DNA of 17,347 bases from JBDTVS01 sp040007095 (GCA_040007095.1 JBDTVS010000011.1:1-17347), one strand, 5' to 3'. Counted from the first letter of the stretch, positions 8,200 to 17,282 are shown. Translations and numbers: made by a program. The notes: generated from the letters alone by a model not told the origin.

Positions 8200-10407
8200 A
8201 TGTCGACGACCATCGTTCACTCGAGCTGTGACAACACCAGCCCGGCGCGCATTACCATCTCGGGCCGGGTTCTGGTGCAGAACGGAAATCCCGCCGTCGG
8301 CGTCATGGTCAATGCGCGCGAGCGTGGGCTGCGCGGCGGCAACGTCCTCGCCTCGGCGCAAACGGGACGCTTCGGCGAGTATTCGGTCGCCTTCGATGTC
8401 GCGAAGCTGACGATTGCGGCGGGCGGCCGGTCGGGGGTTCAGCTGGAGGTCACCGCTGCAGCCCCGCCAACGCCGCCGCGGGTGCGGGGCAAGCGGGCGA
8501 AGGCCACGGCCGCTGCGCCTCCAACCGTGCTCGGAAGCTCCCAGGTCCTGTTCAACCTGAGAGAGACCAATTGCGTCGACATCATGCTGGCCCACGCCGA
8601 ATACACCGGCGCCACCGAGTACGACAGCCTGGTCGGCAACGTGCGAGGCCTGCTTGGCACCCTCGACATCACCGCCCTGAGTCAGGACGAGAAGGTTCAG
8701 GACTACGACTTCCTCGCCGGCACGCTCGGGCGTACATCGGTCGAGATCCGAATGCTGGCCGATGCCGCGCGGTTCTCGGCGCAAACGAGCATCTCTGCCG
8801 CGGTCTTCTACGCCGTGATGAAGCTCGGCGGTCACACCAGCCTGCACGCCATTCTGTCCTACGATCGCGCCGCGCTGCGCGTGCTCCTGGACAAGGCGGT
8901 CGCCCAGAAGATCATCGCCGCGGATGCGGTGGGTCCGTTCACCGCCCTCGCCGCGCAGTTCGATCAGCGGGTCGTGCAGAACGTGCTGAGCGAGCAGCCC
9001 ACAGGTTTGCCAGCGACGCTGGCGACGATCCTCGGTCTGGCGATTTCGGAGCCGAAGCTGATCGAGCAGTTCCTCACCAGCTACCAGTCGTGGGACAAGG
9101 ACCTCGCCGGCTTCTGGAAGCAGATGGCCGTGCAAGGCAAGCCGCTCCCCGCGGCGACCCTCGTCAAGGCGCAGCACGCGATTCAACTCGGCGGCGTGAC
9201 CGGCTATCACCCGCAGATGACGAAGGCGCTGCTCGACATCCTTGGCACGACGGCCGCGCCGACGCTGCGCGATCTGGCCCGCTGGGATGAAAACGACTGG
9301 ACCGCTTTCGTGAAGCAGGTCGGTCAGAAAAACCAGATCGTGGCCGTGCCGCCGGTGATTCCAGGAGACGGAGACAGCGCCCGAATCGGCAACTACGCCA
9401 AGACGCTGGCGCGCGTCCTTGCCGATGCCTTCCCAACCGCCGCGTTAGCGGGCAGGTTGGCCAAGGACACGCAGCCGCCGTTCAAGGCGCCCGGCGATGT
9501 GGGCACTTTTCTCAACAACAATCCCACGTTCGACTTCGCCCAGCACCCGGTCTATTCGCTCGTGGCGAAGGACTCTCCGTTCAAGCTGGCCGGTGTACAG
9601 AACCCGGCCGTCTTCTTGAACGACATGAAATCGGCGCAGCGCCTCTTCAGGCTGACGCCGGACTACGCCCAGATGCGTGCACTCAAGACCGGCGGCATCG
9701 ACTCGGCCGGCCGCGTGGTCGAGATGCCGATGGACGCTTTCGTGACGAAGTTCGGTCCGATCCTGGGCGGCGGCGAGAAGGCCAGGCATCTCTATAAAAG
9801 GGCCTCGACCGCGCACACGCTCTCGGCGCATCTCTACGCCAACATGCATCCGCAGCTCGGCGTGTCTCCGGCCGGCGTGATGCCCGGCCAGGCGATCCAG
9901 GCCATCGCCGATCCCAATCTGGCGACGATGTTCGGAAGCCTGGAGCTGTGCGGCTGCGACGACTGCCAATCCCTCTACAGTCCGTCGGCCTACTTCACCG
10001 ACATCCTCGCGTTTCTTCAAAAGAACGCGATGCCCGTTTTCAACGAGCTGACTCGACGCCGGCCCGACCTGGTCGCGATCGAGCTCACGTGCGCGAACAC
10101 CAACACACCGCTCCCGTATGTCGATCTCGTCAACGAGCGGCTCGAATCGCTGCTCCTCTCCAAGCTCAGTCCACCGGTTCCGGCGCCCCTGTCGTTCCAG
10201 ACGCGGGGCACCGCCGGGGAGCTCGGGGCCAACCCGGAGCACATCTACAGGATCCCGCCGACAAACTCTACAAGTCGTTCGCTGCCGTCAGCACCGCCTA
10301 CGACGTGCTCCGCAACGCCGTCTACCCGGCGCCGGTGCCGTTCCATCTGCCGCTCGAGGAGTCGCGCACCTATTTCGACCACCTCGGCATTGGCCGCGCG
10401 GCGCTGA
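8200..10407 (+). CDS. Tc toxin subunit A, N-terminal part (VRP1 region); frame ends after a frameshift
   Basis: This frame encodes the first 683 genuine residues of a TcA, then 52 out-of-frame residues (Ser/Arg/Thr/Pro-rich) before TGA. Residues about 12-135 form a beta-rich domain (ARITISGRVLVQNGNPAVGV, GRFGEYSVAF) resembling carboxypeptidase-regulatory/transthyretin-like folds, with a Pro/Ala/Lys linker near 88-107. Residues about 140-400 are helical. Residues about 400-650 resemble the VRP1/SpvA-like region of TcA, including FRLTPDYAQMRAL, HLYANMHPQLGV and the hallmark FGSLELCGCDDCQSLYSPSAY (578-598) with Cys584, Cys586 and Cys589. The true protein continues in another frame as NPEHIY/QDPADKLYK at 10246-10251. 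No signal peptide is visible; characterised TcA proteins are usually released by dedicated or lytic routes. With its second part TcA would be about 2993 aa, some 480 longer than TcdA1 of Photorhabdus (2516 aa). Confidence 0.85.
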   Translation: MSTTIVHSSCDNTSPARITISGRVLVQNGNPAVGVMVNARERGLRGGNVLASAQTGRFGEYSVAFDVAKLTIAAGGRSGVQLEVTAAAPPTPPRVRGKRAKATAAAPPTVLGSSQVLFNLRETNCVDIMLAHAEYTGATEYDSLVGNVRGLLGTLDITALSQDEKVQDYDFLAGTLGRTSVEIRMLADAARFSAQTSISAAVFYAVMKLGGHTSLHAILSYDRAALRVLLDKAVAQKIIAADAVGPFTALAAQFDQRVVQNVLSEQPTGLPATLATILGLAISEPKLIEQFLTSYQSWDKDLAGFWKQMAVQGKPLPAATLVKAQHAIQLGGVTGYHPQMTKALLDILGTTAAPTLRDLARWDENDWTAFVKQVGQKNQIVAVPPVIPGDGDSARIGNYAKTLARVLADAFPTAALAGRLAKDTQPPFKAPGDVGTFLNNNPTFDFAQHPVYSLVAKDSPFKLAGVQNPAVFLNDMKSAQRLFRLTPDYAQMRALKTGGIDSAGRVVEMPMDAFVTKFGPILGGGEKARHLYKRASTAHTLSAHLYANMHPQLGVSPAGVMPGQAIQAIADPNLATMFGSLELCGCDDCQSLYSPSAYFTDILAFLQKNAMPVFNELTRRRPDLVAIELTCANTNTPLPYVDLVNERLESLLLSKLSPPVPAPLSFQTRGTAGELGANPEHIYRIPPTNSTSRSLPSAPPTTCSATPSTRRRCRSICRSRSRAPISTTSALAARR
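10246..10251 (+). other. Single-base frameshift within TcA
   Basis: TcA homology runs in the frame of the ATG at 8200 up to NPEHIY (TAC at 10246-10248) and resumes one frame back with CAG GAT CCC (QDP) from 10248. Adding one base, for example a second C after 10248, restores a continuous TcA. The local sequence ATCTACAGGATCCC has no X-XXY-YYZ slippery heptamer and no homopolymer, which argues against programmed frameshifting. A sequencing or assembly error, or a real inactivating deletion, is more likely. Confidence 0.8.
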
Positions 10408-13400
10408 TGCACACGTTCTTCCCGCTGAATCCGGCCAACAACCCCGCTCAGCCCGACTGGCCCGTCGGCAACGACGGTCCGACGACGCTGCTGGCGGCTG
10501 CCGAGCAGCTGCAACTCTCGAAGCAGGAGACCGACATCATTACCGGCAAGACCACCGGTCAACCGGGAAGTGCGACGGCGGGCGCGTGGAACTTCTATGG
10601 ATTCGACAAGTCGAACAACTTCACGCCGATTCCGGATCCTGCAAACTCGCAGCTCGCACTGACCGGAAACTGGGTCGCCGTGCTGTCGGGGCGCGTTGAC
10701 GTATTCCTGCAGCAGGCCGGTCTCAGCTACATCGAGCTGCTCAAACTGCTCGACACTGATTTCGTCAACCCGGTCACGAACGGCAACCGGGCGATCTCGA
10801 TCGTCTCGACCGATCCCAGCGACCCCGGCACGTGCGTCCTGGCCAAGCTCGCCCTCCCCGGGCTCGACGCGTCGGCGCTCGGCAGGGTGCACCGCGTCGT
10901 CCGGTTGTGGCGGCGTCTCGGCTGGACGCCGTTTCAGCTCGACAAGACGATCGCGAAGCTCGGCGGCGGCGTGCTCAACGCCGTGGCCATCGTGAAGACC
11001 GCCGCCACCGTGAGGCTGATGAAGATCCTGGGTCTCGATGTCGAGCCGGTGCTCGCCTTTTTCGGGACCATCGACAGCGTGCGCTATATCGACTTCGACA
11101 GCGATGAAAACGGCACGATCCCTTCGCGCTACGACGTGCTCTTCCGCAACAAGTCCGTCCTCAATCCGCTTGACGCGGCCTTCACCCTCGATCCCGCCGC
11201 GCTCGCGGGCGCGCTGAGCGCGCATACCGACGCCTTGTTCGCGGCGCTCCAGATCACCTCGGCGGACTACCTCCTGCTGTCTGATGTCGGCGCCGGAATC
11301 ATCGCCAACGACAATCTCACGCTCGGCAATCTCAGCGCACTCTACCGGCACGTCACGCTGGCCCGCGGCCTGGGGCTTTCGATTCGCGACTATCTGACGC
11401 TCACGGCGATCCTCGGCGTCGATCCGTTCCAGTCCGCCGACGCGACGCTCGCGTTCTGCCAGAGCGTGCAGCAGCATGCCGACCTCTTCAGCATTGCCCA
11501 GCTCGATTACCTGCTTCGACACCAGGTGGCTCCGAACTCGACCGTCGCGCCGCCAGCGACCGATATCGCGCTGTTCCTCACACGGCTGCGCACCGACCTG
11601 GCAAAGATCGTGTCCAAGCGCACCGACGGCATGACGGCGCAGGAGATCGCCGACGCCGACGCGGCCGCCGATACGGCACGACGTAACCTGATCAAGCACG
11701 CCTTTTCGGGGACGCTTGGGATCAGTCCCGCCGCGTCGAGCGATTTACTCGGCACCGTTGTCAGGAGCCTGGCCAACCCCGCTGACGCGAGTATCGAGGA
11801 ATTCGTCGACCCGGTCTTCATCGGCGGGACGCTGGCGATTGTCGAAAGCGGCGCGGTCGTCGATCAGTCCGTCGCGTGGCCCGACCTGTTCCAGCTGTAT
11901 CGAAGGCTTCACAAGGTCGCGCTGGTCCTCTCCGCCTTCGCGATCTCGGACGAGGAGCTCGACTTCTTCCTTCAGCCGCTTCCAGGGCTGGGTCTGCCGG
12001 ACCTGTCCGCGCTGCCCCTGGCCTTCACCGCGACGGCAGATTTCCCCGCGTATCAGAAACTCGTCGATCTGATCCGGGCACGCGATCTGCTGCCGTTCGG
12101 CGCGCCCGGCATCGCGGCCATCGTCGGCCCGGCTGTCGCGCCGGCGCCCTCGAAACAGGCGTGGCTCGACGCGCTCGAGCAGCGCACGCAGTGGGGCGCA
12201 GCGGTGACCGCGCTGGTCGGCGACGCCGCGACGCTGACGCACGGCGGCGTGCTGCAGGCGAACTTCCCCTCTGATTTTCAGGGAGGCGCGATCCTCTTGC
12301 GAATCCTCGACGGCCTCGGGGCGCTGAAGCGCCTCGGCATGGTCGCGGCGCAGGTGTCGGCCGCCCTCCGCGCCGACATCGGCCCGGCCGACGCGACCGA
12401 GGTGAAGAACGCGGCCAAGGCGCGACACAACGACGAGGAGTGGCTGACCATCGCCAGGGATCTCCGCGATCCGCTGCGGGAGATGCAGCGAGCGGCGCTG
12501 GTGGCCTGGGTGGTGGCGCACGCGAGCCCGGCGCAGCACCAGGTCTGGAAGAGCGCCGACGAGCTCTACGAATACCTGCTGATCGACGTGCAGATGGAGC
12601 CCTGCATGCTGACGTCGCGGACCAAGCAGGCGATCAGCAGCGTGCAGTTGTTCATCGATCGAGTGCTGTTGAATCTCGAGCATCCGAACATGGACTCGCA
12701 GCAGCCGGCGCTGACCCTCACCGCCCATCTGGCCAGGCAATGGAAGCAGTGGCGCAAGATGTACCGGGTCTGGGAGGCGAACCGCAAAATCTTCCTGTAC
12801 CCCGAAAACTGGATCGAGCCGGAGCTGCGCGACGACAAGTCGCCGTTCTTCAAGGAGCTCCAGACTCAACTGGTCCAGAACGAGCTCAGCACCGACAACG
12901 TCGAGGACGCCCTCATCACCTACCTCGAAAAGCTCGACTCCGTGGCGCGCCTGGAGATTGTCGCCCTCCATCACGAAGTCGATGACGCTGCCGGCATCGA
13001 CACGCTCCACGTCGTGGGCCGGAGTTACGGCACGCCGCACAAATATTGGTATCGGCGGCGCGTGCAGGGCGAGTTCACGCCGTGGGAGAGGATGGAGGTG
13101 GACGTCGAGGGCGAGCACCTGGCGCTGATCGTCTGGGATCGCCGGCTGCATCTGTTCTGGCTGCACTTCGAAGAAAAGAGCGCCGAGACCGACGTCACCA
13201 TGCCGGCCACCGACAAGGCGATGGCCAAGGCGATGCGTTATTACGAGATCACCCTCGCCTACAGCCAGCTGAAGAAGAACCACTGGTCGGCCCGCCGCAT
13301 GTCCAAGCGCAACATCCACTCGTCGAGCGGCACGAGCGACGCGGATCTCGCGGACATCAAGAGCAGCGTCTTCCTCTATCACACGCTGATGAACAACGAG

Positions 13401-16400
13401 CTCTACGTCGTGCTGGCGGACGACTCGGAGTCGCCGTTCGGCTATTTTCACTACCGCGATCACCACAGCAATCCGGCGGCGGTCAAGGGCTACATCGATA
13501 TCAGCGCGACGATCACCCCGCCGGGCTATACGCTGCTGCGCGACATGCAGTTCGAGGAGGACGCCTATGGCGACAAGCTGTTCCGCGACGACAACATCTA
13601 CTACAAGAGCGTGGTCACCAAGGTGTTCGACGGCACCAAGTGGATCACGACCGTCAAGACCGTTTATCCCTCGCCGCCGGTGCTGGCCAGGACGACGCCC
13701 GGGCAGTTCCGCCTGGCGGTGCCGGGCAACTTCTCGCGCTATCCCCTCGAGGGAGATTTCTTCTACCAGGATCCGATCAACACGTTCTACGTCTCCCCTC
13801 ATATCGAATACCGGTACACCGACCTGATCCGCGTGGACAGTGCCGCCGCCATCGGCAAGGCGGACGACATCTGGAAGATCTACTACCAGCCACCGGTGCA
13901 GAAGCCGGACCCGGTGGGCCCGGTCGTCAACCCGGCGCTGGCCAGCCAGTTCGAGGTGATCGGCGCGCTGAGCCAGCCGCAATGGCTGGCGGCCGCCGGC
14001 GGTCTGCCCGCGCCGCAGATGAACGTCGAGGCGCGCAGAGCGGCGCCGGCGATCTTCGATCCGGCGCCGGTGCCATCCGCGTCGATGCCGGCGACCGGCC
14101 TGTCCTACGAGTACAACAACAGCGACATCTATCAGAAGGAGCCCCAATTCGAGGCGGGCGCCATCCTGCGCAATCGCTACCGGAGCGTCGAGCTGCTCAA
14201 GTTCGAGACCCATTTCCACAGCCATGTGCGCGACTTCCTGAAGGCGCTCGAGGTCAACGGCGTCGACGGCTTCATGCGGCGCGCGCTGCAGTCGGATCCG
14301 GACACGATGAACTTCGACGGCCAGTACGATCCGCAACCGATCGTCGACACGCCCTACCCGGACAACACGGTGGACTTCGACTTCGGCGCCGGCTATTCGG
14401 GCTACAACTGGGAGCTGTTCTTTCACGTGCCGATGCTGATTGCCGGGCGGCTGAGCCTGGATCAACGCTTCGAGGATGCGCAGCGCTGGTATCACTACGT
14501 GTTCGATCCGACCAACACGGAAGGGACCGGCAAGGCGCGATTCTGGCAGTTCAAGCCGTTCTTCGACGAGGCGGGCAAACAGATCCAGACGCTCGAGGAT
14601 CTGCTCGCCGATGCGGCCACCCTCCAGGCGCAGGTCGCCAAGTGGCAGGCGAACCCGTTCAAGCCGCACGTGATCGCGCGCATGCGCATCTCCGCCTACA
14701 TGAAGAACGTGGTGATGAAGTATGTGGACAACTTGATCGGCTGGGGCGATCAGTTGTTTGGCCGCGACACCATCGAGGCGATCAACGAGGCGACGAACCT
14801 GTACGTGCTGGCCGCCAAGATCCTCGGTCAGCGGCCGCAGGACGTGCCCGAGCGCGCCATTCCGACGGTCCAGACCTACAGCGATCTCGACGATTCGCTC
14901 GACCCGCTGTCGAACGCGTTGGTCGACATCGAGACCTTCCTGCCGCCGTCGCAGCCGCCGGGCGGACAGGGCAACGGCAACCCGTTGGGCAAGATTGCCT
15001 ACTTCTGCGTCTCGCGCAACGACAAGCTGCTCGCCTACTGGGACACGGTGGCCGACCGGCTGTTCAAGATCCGGCACTGCATGAACCTCGAAGGGGTCGT
15101 CAGGCAGTTGCCGCTGTTCGAGCCGCCGATCGATCCGGCGCTGCTGGTTCAGGCCGCGGCGGCAGGAATGGATCTGGGCAGCCTGCTCAACGAGATCAGC
15201 GCGCCGCTCCCGTCGTATCGCTACAACGTGCTGTTGCAGCGCGCGCAGGAGTTCGTGAGCGACGTGAAGTCGCTCGGGCAGGCGCTGCTGTCGGCGCTCG
15301 AGAAGCGCGACAGCGAGGCGCTTCAGCTGCTGAGGCAGACGCACGAGATGGGGCTGCTCGATGCCGTCCGCGAGGTGCGGAAGCTTCAGGTGAGCGAGGC
15401 CAAGAGCAATCTCGAGGCGCTTCAGAAAACACGCGCAGTCACCGACCTGAGGCTCGGCTACTACAGCTCGCGGCCGTTCATGAATCCGTTCGAGCAGCAG
15501 CACCTGAGCTCGCTGCAGCTGGGACTCGTCCTGCAGGCCGTGCAGGGAGAGATGGAGACGGTCGCCTCGGCCCTGTTCGTCGTGCCGGAAATCAAGGCCG
15601 GATCGCCCACCACCATCGGCGCCAGCTTCGGCGGCAACAACCTCGGCAACATGATCAAGGCGATCAGTACCGGCCTCGGCATCGCGGTGGGGCTGAACAA
15701 CATCCAGGGCAACATGGCCTCCACGCTCGGCGGCTACAACCGGCGCCGCGACGACTGGAAGTTCCAGGCCGACACCGCCAAGGCCGAGCTGGCGCAAATC
15801 GACAAACAGATTGCGGCCGGCGAGCTGCGCCTGGCGATCGGTGAGCACGAGCTGGCCAACCAGGAGCGGCAGATCGAGAGCTCCCGAAGCGTGAACGACT
15901 TCATGAAGAACAAGTTCACCAATCAGGATCTCTACGAGTGGACGATCGGCCAGATCGCAACGGTCTTTTTCCAGGCCTATCAATTGGCCTATGACCTGGC
16001 GAAGAAGGCGGAGCGCTGCTACCGGCACGAGCTGGGTATTCCGGTGACTTCGTTCGTGCAGTTCGGCTACTGGGACAGCCTGCGCAAGGGGCTGATGGCA
16101 GGCGAGAAGCTGCAGTACGACCTCAGGCGCATGGACGCCTCGTACCAGGAGAAGAACAAGCGCGAACTGGAGCTGACCAAGCACATCTCACTGGCGATGC
16201 TGGACCCCAAGCGGATTCTGGACTTGAGGCGCGACGGCACCTGCACGGTCTCGCTCCCGGAGGAGCTGTTCGACCTGGATTACCAGGGGCACTATTTCCG
16301 GCGCATTCGCACCGTGGGGTTGAGCCTGCCGTGCGTCGCAGGTCCATACACGACCGTGAGCTGCACGCTGCGCTTGCTCACCAACCGCTACCGCGCCGAC

Positions 16401-17180
16401 ACGACGTCGGGCAACGTGGCCAACGATGTCTACGCGTGGGGAGGGCCCAACGATCCGCGCTTCCGCAGCGAAAGCACCCCCCAGACCGCCATCGCGGCCA
16501 GCAGCGGCCAGAACGACAGCGGCATGTTCGAGCTCAATTTCCGCGACGAGCGATACCTGCCGTTCGAGGGGTCCGGCGCGATCAGTACGTGGCAGATCAG
16601 CCTGACCGACGATCCGAAGCTCAGGCAGTTCGACTACGAGACGATCACCGACGTCATCCTGCACGTTCGCTACACCGCCCGCGAGGATGCGGGCCCCTTC
16701 CGCGTCAACGCCCAGACGCACCTGAAGAAGGCGATCGCCGGCGGCGTCCAGAACAGCCAGATGCCGCTCAGCCGTTTCTTCAGCGCGCGGCACGAGTTCC
16801 CCTCGGAGTGGTACCGATTCTTCCACCCCGCCAATGCGGGCGACGACCAGGTGCTGTCGCTGCACGTGGGAGCGGCCCGTTTCCCGTTCTTCGCGCAGGG
16901 GCGCACGCTGGTCGTGGAAAACATCCAGGTGTTCGCGCAGGTGACCGCGCCGAACAGTTACACGCTGGTGATCGCAGACAAGAACGCGCTGGCGGTGAAC
17001 TTCTCCTTGAATCCGGGCAACCAATACTTCGCCGCCCCGGACCCCGGCAACCCGGTCAATGCGTTCGCGCTCGGCGACGTATCGCTGAAGATGCGGAAGA
17101 CCGGAGCGGTGGATGACAAATCGCTACCCGACGTGGAAGTGGAGGATCTGATTGTGCTGGTCAGCTACCACCTGAACTAG
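10248..17180 (+). CDS. Tc toxin subunit A, C-terminal part (neuraminidase-like, pore-forming and TcB-binding regions)
   Basis: This frame carries about 2310 residues of TcA; I start it where homology resumes after the frameshift. Numbers follow the repaired protein (about 2993 aa). Helical shell sequence follows the VRP1 region (AVYPAPVPFHLPLEE, YFDHLGI). The ABC-toxin N region lies at about 1430-1570 (YEYLLIDVQM, MLTSRTKQAISSVQLFIDR, YPENWIEPELRDDKSPFFKE near 1534). A neuraminidase-like region follows (about 1595-1710, HVVGRSYGTPHKYWYRRR). A variable beta-rich, receptor-binding-type region spans about 1720-2000. Then come ETHFHSHVRDFLKAL near 2005 and WYHYVFDPTNTEGTGKARFW from 2097. The coiled-coil shaft begins near 2345, with a Gly-rich hydrophobic hairpin (AISTGLGIAVG near 2488) that fits the membrane-inserting tip. 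The TcB-binding domain covers about 2660-2960 (LDPKRILDLRRDG, FELNFRDERYLPFEGSGAIS, FDYETITDVILHVRYTAR). TcA pentamers form the injection channel that receives BC. Standalone expression would need reinitiation; the in-frame ATG at 10407 is the only notable candidate. Confidence 0.88.
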   Translation, partial: QDPADKLYKSFAAVSTAYDVLRNAVYPAPVPFHLPLEESRTYFDHLGIGRAALMHTFFPLNPANNPAQPDWPVGNDGPTTLLAAAEQLQLSKQETDIITGKTTGQPGSATAGAWNFYGFDKSNNFTPIPDPANSQLALTGNWVAVLSGRVDVFLQQAGLSYIELLKLLDTDFVNPVTNGNRAISIVSTDPSDPGTCVLAKLALPGLDASALGRVHRVVRLWRRLGWTPFQLDKTIAKLGGGVLNAVAIVKTAATVRLMKILGLDVEPVLAFFGTIDSVRYIDFDSDENGTIPSRYDVLFRNKSVLNPLDAAFTLDPAALAGALSAHTDALFAALQITSADYLLLSDVGAGIIANDNLTLGNLSALYRHVTLARGLGLSIRDYLTLTAILGVDPFQSADATLAFCQSVQQHADLFSIAQLDYLLRHQVAPNSTVAPPATDIALFLTRLRTDLAKIVSKRTDGMTAQEIADADAAADTARRNLIKHAFSGTLGISPAASSDLLGTVVRSLANPADASIEEFVDPVFIGGTLAIVESGAVVDQSVAWPDLFQLYRRLHKVALVLSAFAISDEELDFFLQPLPGLGLPDLSALPLAFTATADFPAYQKLVDLIRARDLLPFGAPGIAAIVGPAVAPAPSKQAWLDALEQRTQWGAAVTALVGDAATLTHGGVLQANFPSDFQGGAILLRILDGLGALKRLGMVAAQVSAALRADIGPADATEVKNAAKARHNDEEWLTIARDLRDPLREMQRAALVAWVVAHASPAQHQVWKSADELYEYLLIDVQMEPCMLTSRTKQAISSVQLFIDRVLLNLEHPNMDSQQPALTLTAHLARQWKQWRKMYRVWEANRKIFLYPENWIEPELRDDKSPFFKELQTQLVQNELSTDNVEDALITYLEKLDSVARLEIVALHHEVDDAAGIDTLHVVGRSYGTPHKYWYRRRVQGEFTPWERMEVDVEGEHLALIVWDRRLHLFWLHFEEKSAETDVTMPATDKAMAKAMRYYEITLAYSQLKKNHWSARRMSKRNIHSSSGTSDADLADIKSSVFLYHTLMNNELYVVLADDSESPFGYFHYRDHHSNPAAVKGYIDISATITPPGYTLLRDMQFEEDAYGDKLFRDDNIYYKSVVTKVFDGTKWITTVKTVYPSPPVLARTTPGQFRLAVPGNFSRYPLEGDFFYQDPINTFYVSPHIEYRYTDLIRVDSAAAIGKADDIWKIYYQPPVQKPDPVGPVVNPALASQFEVIGALSQPQWLAAAGGLPAPQMNVEARRAAPAIFDPAPVPSASMPATGLSYEYNNSDIYQKEPQFEAGAILRNRYRSVELLKFETHFHSHVRDFLKALEVNGVDGFMRRALQSDPDTMNFDGQYDPQPIVDTPYPDNTVDFDFGAGYSGYNWELFFHVPMLIAGRLSLDQRFEDAQRWYHYVFDPTNTEGTGKARFWQFKPFFDEAGKQIQTLEDLLADAATLQAQVAKWQANPFKPHVIARMRISAYMKNVVMKYVDNLIGWGDQLFGRDTIEAINEATNLYVLAAKILGQRPQDVPERAIPTVQTYSDLDDSLDPLSNALVDIETFLPPSQPPGGQGNGNPLGKIAYFCVSRNDKLLAYWDTVADRLFKIRHCMNLEGVVRQLPLFEPPIDPALLVQAAAAGMDLGSLLNEISAPLPSYRYNVLLQRAQEFVSDVKSLGQALLSALEKRDSEALQLLRQTHEMGLLDAVREVRKLQVSEAKSNLEALQKTRAVTDLRLGYYSSRPFMNPFEQQHLSSLQLGLVLQAVQGEMETVASALFVVPEIKAGSPTTIGASFGGNNLGNMIKAISTGLGIAVGLNNIQGNMASTLGGYNRRRDDWKFQADTAKAELAQIDKQIAAGELRLAIGEHELANQERQIESSRSVNDFMKNKFTNQDLYEWTIGQIATVFFQAYQLAYDLAKKAERCYRHELGIPVTSFVQFGYWDSLRKGLMAGEKLQYDLRRMDASYQEKNKRELELTKHISLAMLDPKRILDLRRDGTCTVSLPEELFDLDYQGHYFRRIRTVGLSLPCVAGPYTTVSCTLRLLTNRYRADTTSGNVANDVYAWGGPNDPRFRSESTPQTAIAASSGQNDSGMFELNFRDERYLPFEGSGAISTWQISLTDDPKLRQFDYETITDVILHVRYTAREDAGPFRVNAQTHLKKAIAGGVQNSQMPLSRFFSARHEFPSEWYRFFHPANAGDDQVLSLHVGAARFPFFAQGRTLVVENIQVFAQVTAPNSYTLVIADKNALAVNFSLNPGNQYFAAPDPGNPVNAFALGDVSLKMRKTGAVDDKSLPDVEVEDLIVLVSYHLN
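10405..10409 (+). other. TGATG stop/start overlap after the TcA frameshift
   Basis: The shifted upstream frame stops at TGA 10405-10407, and an in-frame ATG of the downstream TcA frame begins at 10407, sharing bases as TGATG. This geometry permits translational reinitiation. No Shine-Dalgarno precedes it, and reinitiation here would drop TcA residues about 684-736, which still look like family sequence (AVYPAPVPFHLPLEESRTYF). It is therefore more likely coincidental than an evolved gene split. Confidence 0.4.
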
Positions 17181-17217
17181 CGGAGTGTATTCGTCGCTTC
17201 CAAGGCGTAGCCACGAA

Positions 17218-17236
17218 AGCGGTATTTTCTTCCGCT
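17218..17236 (+). terminator. Weak hairpin downstream of TcA, possible terminator
   Basis: AGCGG (17218-17222) and CCGCT (17232-17236) form a 5-bp stem around TATTTTCTT, extendable by two more pairs past a two-base bulge. No T-run follows, so an intrinsic terminator is doubtful. It is the only hairpin of note in the first 60 bases after the TcA stop. Confidence 0.2.
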
Positions 17237-17254
17237 CGCTTATGGAGGGTGCGC

Positions 17255-17267
17255 CGGTTCCGAACCG
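17255..17267. promoter_or_regulatory. Inverted repeat over the -35 region, candidate operator
   Basis: CGGTTC-C-GAACCG is a perfect 6-base-arm inverted repeat. Relative to the TATAAT box at 17277 it covers the expected -35 position (about 17254-17259, CCGGTT, a poor TTGACA match). A regulator-dependent promoter would look like this, but the site could also be a chance palindrome or small hairpin. Confidence 0.3.
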
Positions 17268-17276
17268 TCGCTCGCG

Positions 17277-17282
17277 TATAAT
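17277..17282 (+). promoter_or_regulatory. -10 box upstream of the right-edge gene
   Basis: TATAAT is a perfect -10 consensus in otherwise GC-rich DNA, 24 nt upstream of the ATG at 17306. No recognisable -35 box accompanies it. The following 8 bases, TTGCGCAA (17283-17290), are palindromic. It suggests that the next gene has its own promoter and is not part of the toxin operon. Confidence 0.5.

Noticed and set aside
9948..10247. ATG at 9948 as the start of the second TcA frame
   Set aside because: The about 100 codons before 10248 are Arg-rich nonsense and overlap the conserved Cys-cluster region of TcA read in the other frame. Family sequence appears only from 10248.
10236..10256. Programmed -1 ribosomal frameshift in TcA
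   Set aside because: No slippery heptamer, homopolymer or obvious downstream stimulatory stem is present at the shift point, and split TcA by recoding is not something I know of.
12960..13200. Active sialidase within TcA
   Set aside because: The region is the neuraminidase-like domain found in TcA proteins, which serves as a structural or receptor-related part. I do not see the Asp-box repeats of active sialidases.
13046..15844. Out-of-frame 932-codon plus-strand frame inside TcA
   Set aside because: It overlaps the neuraminidase-like and shaft coding sequence of TcA. Its Arg/Gly/Ala-rich translation matches no family, so it is a composition shadow.
11745..16184. Antisense open frame of 1479 codons opposite TcA
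   Set aside because: It lies opposite clear TcA sequence. Its Arg/Leu/Val/Gln/His-rich, repeat-like composition is what GC-rich codon usage produces on the opposite strand, and no known domain is apparent.
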